DNA of 5,205 nucleotides from Methylovulum sp. (GTDB lineage: Bacteria > Pseudomonadota > Gammaproteobacteria > Methylococcales > Methylomonadaceae): positions 1 through 5,205 of the forward strand of contig SCST01000746.1 in the NCBI GenBank assembly GCA_004299465.1, in the 5' to 3' direction. The notes under the pieces were generated by a model, which was not told the DNA's origin, searched no databases, and worked only from the letters and a program-made list of their open reading frames with translations. This document shows, one piece after another, positions 1-4,942 of this stretch. Each line of letters begins with the position of its first letter. The first letter of the stretch is position 1. Position numbers and translations under genes: made by a program.

Positions 1-233
1 GATCTCCCTCCTGAAGTATGACTCAGCGATTTTTTTAAATGGACATTTGTTGGAACCAACATGCCTTTTCTAACGCTTAGCTGTTCCAGTCCGCATGCCC
101 GTGCTGCAAAAAAAGTTATTTTTATCTCAGGGTAGTCCTGTTCTATTAAATTCCATCCGAGTTTTAAACTGCCGGCGTGGCTATTGCCAAGCACACAGAT
201 ATTCAAGGTACTGTTTTCGGTTAAGCTGTTCAT
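1..233 (-). CDS. SGNH-hydrolase-like protein, N-terminal part (partial at window edge)
   Basis: The frame is open without a stop from an ATG at 233 down to position 1, giving 77 codons, and continues beyond the window. The start is fixed by two facts: the ATG overlaps the stop of the GSCFA gene as ATGA (230-233), and a Shine-Dalgarno AGAGGA lies at 245-240, six bases before it. Residues 11-26 read NICVLGNSHAGSLKLG: a short hydrophobic beta strand followed by G-N-S-H, which resembles block I of SGNH/GDSL hydrolases, with Ser18 as the candidate nucleophile. The rest of the fold, including the C-terminal Asp/His block, is outside the window, so catalytic competence cannot be judged. There is no signal peptide. 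The coupling to a GSCFA protein, itself related to SGNH esterases, suggests that the two work together, perhaps on acyl groups of a surface glycan. The gene is certain enough; the family is inferred from one motif. Confidence 0.72.
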   Translation of the reverse strand, partial: MNSLTENSTLNICVLGNSHAGSLKLGWNLIEQDYPEIKITFFAARACGLEQLSVRKGMLVPTNVHLKKSLSHTSGGR

Positions 234-1297
234 TTTGTTTCCTCTTTTCCGAAGGCAGCCAACAATTCTTCTTCACAAACAAGATCATTCAATGATTTTT
301 TGTTGGTTTGAGGTGTTTTTTTGCTTTGCTCGGTTGGATAGGCGCCGAATTTCTTCTCCAGGTCCCGGAAAAACAAATTCATGACATGATCGACGCCATG
401 TTCATTGACGCTACGTTGGTTAGACTCGAAAAATGTGCCTCTAAAAGGCGGACTGTTGATGATTTCATAGGATGGAAAATAATCGATAAACGCTTGTTCC
501 TCTGCAAGTTGCCCGGCTACTGCCCGTAAGACCGATTTGGATGCCGTCGTTGCCGATAAGACATGGTTGCCTGAATTCGTTGCGGTCAACGGTACCGGCG
601 ATACCGTTAAGAGAATATGCAGGTTTTTGTTCGCTTGCCTCATTAACGTAACGGCAGTTGTCAGGTTAGCGAGGACATCGCTGAATTTCTGGTTTTTAAA
701 CACATGCTTTTTGCCGTTAAACTCACCTGCGACCGTACCGGGGCACATCGGATACTCGTAGCCATGCTCGCTATTAAACCAGCTCTCTGTCAAGCCTAAC
801 GTAAAAACAAAGGCATCTGATCTTTTTATCGATTGTCTAAAAGATTTTATGGCCTGTTGCCGGGATAGTTGCATTTCTTCAAGCGACGCAAAGCCATCTG
901 GTTCTATATTGGGCCGGAAAGGGTCGTAGTAACGGCCATTTTTTTGCCAATATTCCGCCGGCGGCGTTTTGTTTTCTAGTGCCCATTCTGTCCATTGCTT
1001 TAATAATGAAGTGGTATAGATATTGCCTGTGCGGCTAGAAAAAACGTCGTAATTAAAAGCCTTGCGATTCGCTTGAGACAAACCGACCGGCGCGGGTTCG
1101 GTATTTAGCCAGGAAAAGCCTCTTTTTTGCAGTGCGTTGCCGATATGTTGGGCAAAGCAGGAACCAAATGTTGCAACTTTATGCTGTTGTGTTAATTGAA
1201 ACTTTGGATCCCACAGGTCGCAAATATCAAACATGTTTTTACTGGCAATAGCTGTTTTCCAGAACGATTGTTCAGGAAGCTGCTGATATGGATTCAT
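230..1297 (-). CDS. GSCFA domain-containing protein
   Basis: A complete 355-residue protein. The family-naming signature GSCFA is at residues 45-49 (VATFGSCFAQHIG). Other stretches typical of the proteobacterial family follow: TEPAPVGLSQANRKAFNY (66-83), TGNIYTTSLLKQW (90-102), YDPFRPNIEPDGFAS (124-138), FTLGLTESW (165-173), PMCPGT (183-188), TVSPVPLTAT (231-240), SKSVLRAVAG (253-262), YFPSYEII (273-280) and GVDHVMNLFF (301-310). The domain fills about residues 30-312; the last 40 residues are a polar tail. GSCFA proteins are distantly related to SGNH/PC-esterases, with Ser46 as the expected nucleophile; their substrate is unknown and a role on surface polysaccharide is only suspected. No signal peptide is seen, so it is probably cytoplasmic. 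The ATG at 1297 is preceded only by a weak AGAG (1309-1306), but the N-terminal NPYQQLPEQSFW is family-like, which supports this start. Its stop overlaps the next gene by ATGA. A miniature repeat element ends 43 bases before its start. Confidence 0.9.
   Translation of the reverse strand: MNPYQQLPEQSFWKTAIASKNMFDICDLWDPKFQLTQQHKVATFGSCFAQHIGNALQKRGFSWLNTEPAPVGLSQANRKAFNYDVFSSRTGNIYTTSLLKQWTEWALENKTPPAEYWQKNGRYYDPFRPNIEPDGFASLEEMQLSRQQAIKSFRQSIKRSDAFVFTLGLTESWFNSEHGYEYPMCPGTVAGEFNGKKHVFKNQKFSDVLANLTTAVTLMRQANKNLHILLTVSPVPLTATNSGNHVLSATTASKSVLRAVAGQLAEEQAFIDYFPSYEIINSPPFRGTFFESNQRSVNEHGVDHVMNLFFRDLEKKFGAYPTEQSKKTPQTNKKSLNDLVCEEELLAAFGKEETK
240..245 (-). promoter_or_regulatory. Ribosome binding site of the coupled SGNH-like gene
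   Basis: AGAGGA on the minus strand lies six bases before the ATG at 233 and inside the last codons of the GSCFA gene. It supports the ATGA-overlap start of the downstream partial gene, and so shows that the downstream frame is a real gene rather than chance. Confidence 0.6.
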
Positions 1298-1332
1298 TTT
1301 TATAGCTCTATATTCAGGTTTAAAAATAGTTG

Positions 1333-1340
1333 CGTTCGAG
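1333..1340. repeat. Left copy of 8-bp target-site duplication
   Basis: CGTTCGAG immediately left of the GTAAC end of the miniature element; an identical octamer in the same orientation follows the other end. Confidence 0.75.
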
Positions 1341-1460
1341 GTAACTGTTCAGATCCTTGCCTGAAGCGTGCTGCGCGTGCCTTCTCCTGTGCATGGAGAA
1401 CGTGTCAGTTTGTTGATGGCGCGCGCAGCACGCCCTACAAACAAGGGGCTGAATAGTTAC
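1341..1460. mobile_element. 120-bp miniature inverted-repeat element (MITE) with 8-bp target duplication
   Basis: The two ends are long imperfect inverted repeats: left arm 1341-1377 begins GTAACTGTTCAG and ends GCGTGCTGCGCG; right arm 1422-1460, read in reverse complement, begins GTAACTATTCAG and ends with the same 12 bases. The outer 12 positions match with one mismatch, CCTTG follows in both, and the inner 12 bases pair perfectly. The centre holds a further hairpin, TTCTCC (1382-1387) and GGAGAA (1395-1400) around a 7-base loop. The octamer CGTTCGAG stands directly outside both ends (1333-1340 and 1461-1468), as expected of a target-site duplication. There is no transposase, so movement would depend on a full-length relative elsewhere. 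Ends starting GTAA together with an 8-bp duplication recall the IS66 family; that link is inference. The element sits between pgl and the GSCFA gene and disrupts neither. Confidence 0.82.
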
Positions 1461-1468
1461 CGTTCGAG
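1461..1468. repeat. Right copy of 8-bp target-site duplication
   Basis: CGTTCGAG immediately right of the GTTAC end of the miniature element, identical to 1333-1340. Removing the element and one octamer restores a continuous pgl-to-GSCFA intergenic sequence. Confidence 0.75.
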
Positions 1469-1497
1469 AAAGCGCGTTTTGGATTTTGCTTACGCGC
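1465..1497 (-). terminator. Weak candidate terminator after pgl
   Basis: Reading the minus strand downstream of the pgl stop, GCGCGT (1497-1492) can pair with ACGCGC (1477-1472) around a 14-base A-rich loop, followed by TTTCTCG rather than a true T run. The stem is short and the tail poor, so this is only a possible pause or termination site. The adjacent miniature element, with its much longer stem, could serve the same purpose. Confidence 0.2.
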
Positions 1498-1516
1498 AAG
1501 TTATGAACCTGTTTCA

Positions 1517-2200
1517 TCAAGGCTGATAGGCATCGCTATCGGCATAAACATCAACAGGGTTTTCAGGAATAATGCTAGCAACGGGTAAGTCCTGGCCTGA
1601 GCGCCAGGCCTTAACCATTTCCTGCTTATTACTCCCGGTAATCAGGAAGATGAGTTCCCGTGTCGTGCTTAATGCTTTTGCGCTGATGGAAACACGCTCA
1701 GGCGGCGGTTTCGGTGAATTATAAACGGCGTGAACCCATTCGTCCCCGTCATGCATATGGCCGGGAAACAGGCTGGCGGTATGGCCGTCTTCGCCCATCC
1801 CCAGTAACACCATATCAAAGGGCAGGGCGGCTGCGACGATGGCACGGTAATCGGCAGCGGCTTGTTCATTACCGAGTTCCGCCGCTATCGTAAAAATCTG
1901 CGCTGCAGGTATCGCAACCTTATCCAGCAGCGTCCGGCGGGCCATTGTGCTGTTCCTGTCGGCATGGTCGGCCGGTAAACAGCGTTCATCGCCGTAATAA
2001 ATGATCCAGTTGGCCCAATCTGCATCGGCCTCAGCCAATAAATGATAGACTTTTTCAGGTGTGCCGCCGCCCGCCAGCACCAGTTTGAATTTGCCGTGAT
2101 CGGCAATTGCGCGGCTAGCGGCGATAAGGAGTTGCCGACAGGCTGCATCTGCGACCTGGTCGGCGGTGTCTAGCGTATGCCAATGGCTTGTTTGTTGCAT
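1517..2200 (-). CDS. pgl: 6-phosphogluconolactonase (DevB/SOL type)
   Basis: Hydrolyses 6-phospho-D-glucono-1,5-lactone to 6-phosphogluconate, the second step of the oxidative pentose-phosphate and Entner-Doudoroff routes, in the cytoplasm. The 227-residue length is normal for the DevB/SOL family. Signature stretches are LVLAGGGTPEKVYHLL (40-55, sugar-phosphate binding loop), YYGDERCLPADHADRNS (68-84), LLGMGEDGHTASLFPGH (132-148, the family hallmark with Asp138 and His140) and NSPKPPPERVSIS (161-173). The start ATG at 2200 follows the zwf stop with no gap (TAAATG), and a GGAG at 2213-2210, inside the last zwf codons, sits nine bases before it, which both fixes the start and implies translational coupling. 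The gene shares the zwf transcript and directly processes the Zwf product. Nothing is missing or broken. Confidence 0.96.
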   Translation of the reverse strand: MQQTSHWHTLDTADQVADAACRQLLIAASRAIADHGKFKLVLAGGGTPEKVYHLLAEADADWANWIIYYGDERCLPADHADRNSTMARRTLLDKVAIPAAQIFTIAAELGNEQAAADYRAIVAAALPFDMVLLGMGEDGHTASLFPGHMHDGDEWVHAVYNSPKPPPERVSISAKALSTTRELIFLITGSNKQEMVKAWRSGQDLPVASIIPENPVDVYADSDAYQP

Positions 2201-3682
2201 TTATTTACACTCCGGTGTTAAGGAACTGCGCCAGAACTGGCTGTCTTTATCAAATAGGCGGCTGTCTTCAGGGCCCCAGGAACCTGCAGGATACGTGGCG
2301 ATAAAATCACGCTCTATAGCCCAGGTTTGCAGGATAGGGTCGACGATGCGCCAGGCATGCTCGACTTCATCAAAGCGCAGGAACAGGGAACGGTCGCCTT
2401 TCAGTACGTCCAGCAGCAAGTCTTCATAGGCGTCGATGGCTTTCTCGTCTGAATTACGGAAACTGGCATCCAGGCTACTCGTGCGTGTGTTCATTTCCAG
2501 GCCGGGTTCTTTTACCGTCATTTCCATGCGGATACATTCTTCAGGCTGTATGCCCAGCAGGATCCAGTTGGGATTCATGCACTGTACATTGGTATCGCGG
2601 AAAAACTGCAAGGGCGGATGACGGAAACAAATTGAGATGCTCGATTGCGCTTTTGCCATGCGCTTGCCGGTACGCATATAGATAGGTACGCCGCGCCAGC
2701 GCCAGTTATCGATATACAATTTCATCGACGCATAGGTTTCGGTTGTGCTGTTTGGGGGAATATTGGTTTCTTCCAGGTAGCCGCTGACTTTGTCGCCATT
2801 CACTTGGCCTTTGGCATACTGCCCGCGGAAAGCCTGTGCGTGTACGGCTTCTTTGGGGATAGGGCGAATCGATTTCAACACTTTGACTTTTTCATCCCGC
2901 AGGGATTCGGCGTCCATCGATACGGGAGGCTCCATTGCAACCAGCGTCAGCAATTGCAGTAAATGGCTTTGCAGCATATCGCGCAATGCGCCGGCGCTGT
3001 TATAGTAATCGCCGCGACTGTCTATGCCGATGCTTTCCGAATGGGTGATTTGGATATGGTCTATGTAATTGCGGTTCCATAACGGTTCCAGCATGACATT
3101 GGCAAAACGGAATACGAGTACGTTCTGCACCATGCCTTTACCCAGGTAGTGGTCAATGCGGTATATTTGTTCTTCATTCAAATACTGGCTGATGCGCTTT
3201 TGCAAGGCCTGTGCGCTGTCCAGGTCATAGCCAAACGGTTTTTCAATGATGACCCGTCGCCAGCCGCTGTCTTCATCGAATAAATGGTTATCGCTCAACA
3301 GGCTCATGACCGGGCCGAAATCTGCCGGGCTGATCGATAAATAAAATGCGATATTTTGCGAGAACTCTTTTTTACCCAGGGTGTTGGCCAGTGTCGCATA
3401 GCATTGGGCCTGGTTAATATCGCCTTGGTGATAATGCAGGCGTTCACTGAAGCGTTGAAAAACGGCCTCATCAAAATCATCTTTAGCTTTCGCTTTTACC
3501 ATGTCCCTGACTTCTTCGAACCATTTTTGCTGGTCCCAAGGCCTGCGACCTATCGCCAGAATCCGCGTGCCTTCAGGCAAGCGGCCGGCAACATCGAGGT
3601 GATACAAGGCAGGCATTAATTTTATGCGGGAGAGATTGCCGGTGGCACCGAAGATGACATAAGTACAGGGTTCTGCATTCAT
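2201..3682 (-). CDS. zwf: Glucose-6-phosphate 1-dehydrogenase
   Basis: Oxidises glucose 6-phosphate to 6-phosphogluconolactone with NAD(P)+, the entry to the oxidative pentose-phosphate and Entner-Doudoroff pathways; cytoplasmic. The 493-residue length is usual for bacterial Zwf. Residues 8-23 carry the Rossmann turn FGATGNLSRIKL, and Arg46-Arg47 in AIGRRPW follow the second strand, where an Arg typically contacts the NADP 2'-phosphate. IIEKPFGYDL (145-154), the active-site peptide RIDHYLGK (175-182, with Asp177, His178 and Lys182), the GALRDMLQSHLLQLL block (231-245) with catalytic His240, and MRTGKRM (336-342) are all in place. The position after Lys182, usually Glu (RIDHYLGKE), is Gly here, and GDL in the dinucleotide turn is GNL. 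An in-frame TAG 12 bases before the ATG at 3682 leaves no earlier start. The ribosome binding site is not evident. First gene of a zwf-pgl operon, with a candidate promoter about 180 bases upstream. Confidence 0.97.
   Translation of the reverse strand: MNAEPCTYVIFGATGNLSRIKLMPALYHLDVAGRLPEGTRILAIGRRPWDQQKWFEEVRDMVKAKAKDDFDEAVFQRFSERLHYHQGDINQAQCYATLANTLGKKEFSQNIAFYLSISPADFGPVMSLLSDNHLFDEDSGWRRVIIEKPFGYDLDSAQALQKRISQYLNEEQIYRIDHYLGKGMVQNVLVFRFANVMLEPLWNRNYIDHIQITHSESIGIDSRGDYYNSAGALRDMLQSHLLQLLTLVAMEPPVSMDAESLRDEKVKVLKSIRPIPKEAVHAQAFRGQYAKGQVNGDKVSGYLEETNIPPNSTTETYASMKLYIDNWRWRGVPIYMRTGKRMAKAQSSISICFRHPPLQFFRDTNVQCMNPNWILLGIQPEECIRMEMTVKEPGLEMNTRTSSLDASFRNSDEKAIDAYEDLLLDVLKGDRSLFLRFDEVEHAWRIVDPILQTWAIERDFIATYPAGSWGPEDSRLFDKDSQFWRSSLTPECK
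2210..2213 (-). promoter_or_regulatory. pgl ribosome binding site inside the end of zwf
   Basis: GGAG on the minus strand, nine bases before the pgl ATG, is formed by the codons for the final residues of Zwf. Ribosomes finishing zwf would pass straight over it, so pgl translation is probably linked to zwf translation. Confidence 0.6.
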
Positions 3683-3859
3683 AGTGTTTGGCTATTAAAT
3701 TAGGTGTGTGCTGGCTTATTTATAGGAAACTGTTTGCTCGATTGGGCATTCATCGTAATTTGTTGGTTTTGCATAGGCTTGTTATCAGGCCTGCGGCGGC
3801 AATTGGACAAAAACTGGATGAATCGTGCAGAAGGAACTATACGGCGCTGCTGGTGCTTT

Positions 3860-3888
3860 TTTATAGCATCGTTAGAACGACAATGCAA
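3860..3888 (-). promoter_or_regulatory. Candidate sigma-70 promoter for zwf-pgl
   Basis: On the minus strand, TTGCAT (3888-3883) and TATAAA (3865-3860) are separated by exactly 17 bases. The -10 matches the consensus in five of six positions, the -35 only in TTG. The spacer contains a dyad, TCGTTCTAACGA (3880-3869), that could be an operator. Transcription would begin near 3853 and give a leader of about 170 bases before the zwf ATG. A weaker alternative lies nearer the gene: TTGTCC, an 18-base spacer and GATAAC. Confidence 0.4.
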
Positions 3889-3916
3889 ATAGCGGCATTA
3901 TCAGGGGCGCGGCTTT

Positions 3917-4022
3917 AAGCATTCCCATCTATTTTACGGATGCCGTAAACCGCATGTCGCTCATCATTGAAAAATTGAAAAGAAAGCTGTAGACGTTTAT
4001 TTCATTGGTAGATGGAATGCTT
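3917..4022. repeat. Inverted repeat of 13-14 bp, 79 bp apart
   Basis: AAGCATTCCCATCT (3917-3930) is the reverse complement of AGATGGAATGCTT (4010-4022) apart from one extra C. The two arms enclose 79 bases, including a further small hairpin. No direct repeat flanks the pair, so a mobile element is not shown. The arms could be paired operator copies in the divergent promoter region, or the base stem of a structured RNA of about 106 bases. Confidence 0.5.
3933..3949. promoter_or_regulatory. Perfect 7-bp dyad, possible operator or hairpin
   Basis: TTTACGG-ATG-CCGTAAA is a perfect 7+3+7 inverted repeat. It is placed about 45 bases upstream of the candidate zwf -35, between the arms of the longer inverted repeat. 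The size suits a dimeric repressor or activator site; I do not recognise the regulator. Confidence 0.35.
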
Positions 4023-4057
4023 CATTTATTGCGGCTGATTCCTGCGTGGTCAGTAAG

Positions 4058-4092
4058 GATATACAATAAACCCTTCTGTGGTTTTGTATATC
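4058..4092. promoter_or_regulatory. Dyad/stem-loop upstream of the DUF1345 gene
   Basis: GATATACAA (4058-4066) pairs perfectly with TTGTATATC (4084-4092), and AACC (4069-4072) with GGTT (4080-4083), leaving a 2-base bulge and a 7-base loop. It ends 40 bases before the DUF1345 start codon. It is too A/T-rich and lacks the T tail of a terminator, so an operator or a leader RNA hairpin fits better. Confidence 0.4.
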
Positions 4093-4132
4093 GTAGATCA
4101 AGCTAATTCTATGTCTATCTGAACAGCTTCTT

Positions 4133-4792
4133 ATGACTGCTATCTATCAATTTTTTCGTAACCATCCCCATCCGCGACTGGTGATTGCCGTATTAATGGG
4201 CGTGGGTTGCGGGCTTTTATTGCCTGAGCGCTGGCGTTTGGTGACACAAATACTGGTGGGCTGGAATATTATGGTGTGGTCTTATTTAGCTTTGATGGCT
4301 TGGTTAATGGTGCATGCCAACCACGCCAGGGTGATCAAGATTGCTAATCAGGAAGATGAACACGGTGCGATTATTCTGGCGATGTTTTCGATTGCTACCG
4401 TGGCTAGCCTGGTGGCAATCGTGCTGGAGCTGTCTTTTGCCAAAGCGTTATCGACGGATATTCGCCTGTTCAACTATCTCTTAACCGGCGCCACTATCTT
4501 GGGGTCCTGGAGCTTTATCGGCATGCTGTTTACATTTCACTATTCACGCATGTATTACTTGTCTCCCTTGAGGCAGCGACCGTTGAAATTTCCGGATGAT
4601 GAGTTATGTCCTGATTATTGGGATTTTCTTTATTTTTCGTTTACGATTGCCGTTGCGGCACAAACAGCCGATGTCTCTGTGATGTCGCGATCCATGCGTA
4701 AGGTGGTATTTGCCCAGTCGATTCTTAGCTTTGTTTTCAATGTGGCTATCATTGGTTTGTCGATCAATGTGTTAGCGAGTTTGATCGGCTGA
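4133..4792 (+). CDS. DUF1345 family inner-membrane protein
   Basis: A complete 219-residue integral membrane protein, the usual length for DUF1345. Hydrophobic segments lie at about 15-31, 37-60, 79-100, 111-136, 163-180 and 191-218, so five to six helices are likely. Between helices 2 and 3 is the conserved polar stretch IANQEDEHGA (70-79), and before helix 5 comes CPDYWDFLYFSFTIAVAAQTADVSVMS (159-185), with the aromatic DFLYFSFT and AQTADV motifs typical of the family; SRSMRK (185-190) follows. Function of the family is unknown; the charged loop Glu/Asp residues suggest a transport or channel-like role only by inference. An in-frame TAG at 4094-4096 leaves ATG 4133 as the first usual start, but no Shine-Dalgarno precedes it. 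A three-codon frame (ATG TCT ATC TGA, 4111-4122) ends just upstream. It is read in the same direction as the dhaL-type gene 150 bases downstream, and divergently from zwf. Confidence 0.85.
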   Translation: MTAIYQFFRNHPHPRLVIAVLMGVGCGLLLPERWRLVTQILVGWNIMVWSYLALMAWLMVHANHARVIKIANQEDEHGAIILAMFSIATVASLVAIVLELSFAKALSTDIRLFNYLLTGATILGSWSFIGMLFTFHYSRMYYLSPLRQRPLKFPDDELCPDYWDFLYFSFTIAVAAQTADVSVMSRSMRKVVFAQSILSFVFNVAIIGLSINVLASLIG

Positions 4793-4843
4793 CAGGCCGG
4801 CTCAGGCTGGCAATGATGCCGGCGCTGATGATGTAAAAATCAT

Positions 4844-4873
4844 TTGTACCGGAAATAATCAGGTCGTTGTAAT
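4844..4873 (+). promoter_or_regulatory. Weak candidate promoter for the dhaL-type gene
   Basis: TGTAAT (4868-4873) matches the -10 consensus in five of six bases, and TTGTAC (4844-4849) stands 18 bases before it but agrees with the -35 only in TTG. It falls in the 150-base gap between the DUF1345 gene and the dhaL-type gene. Cotranscription from upstream is an equally open possibility, as no strong terminator is seen in the gap. Confidence 0.22.
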
Positions 4874-4942
4874 ATCGTAAGTGGATGCGGCTTAATACCT
4901 GTGCACATTTCCATTTTAAAGACACACTGACAGGAAACCCTA

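Larger units (their letters stand above)
3683..4132. other. Divergent intergenic region between zwf and the DUF1345 gene
   Basis: This 450-base stretch separates two divergently transcribed genes. I see no credible coding region: the short frames in it show no family motif, no clear ribosome binding site and overlap one another. It holds the candidate zwf promoter (3860-3888), a long-range inverted repeat (3917-3930 with 4010-4022), a small perfect hairpin (3933-3949) and a dyad close to the DUF1345 gene (4058-4092). No tRNA, known riboswitch or insertion sequence is recognisable. Confidence 0.6.

Noticed and set aside
1196..1520. Short frames on both strands across the miniature element
   Set aside because: They run through the inverted repeats of the element and into neighbouring genes; composition is explained by the repeat, not coding.
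3690..3712. HexR-like operator before zwf (TAATTTAATA on the minus strand)
   Set aside because: HexR sites are palindromes of the TTGTAATNAAATTACAA kind; here only a short A/T-rich core is present and the TGTA/TACA arms are missing.
3688..3918. Overlapping short plus-strand frames of 62-76 codons, one with a hydrophobic start, and a 62-codon minus-strand frame in the zwf upstream region
   Set aside because: They overlap each other, have no convincing ribosome binding site or family motif, and lie over the candidate zwf promoter and leader.
4796..4823. GCCGGC ... GCCGGC hairpin after the DUF1345 gene as a terminator
   Set aside because: The stem is only 6 bp of a self-palindromic hexamer with a 16-base loop and no following T run, so termination cannot be supported.
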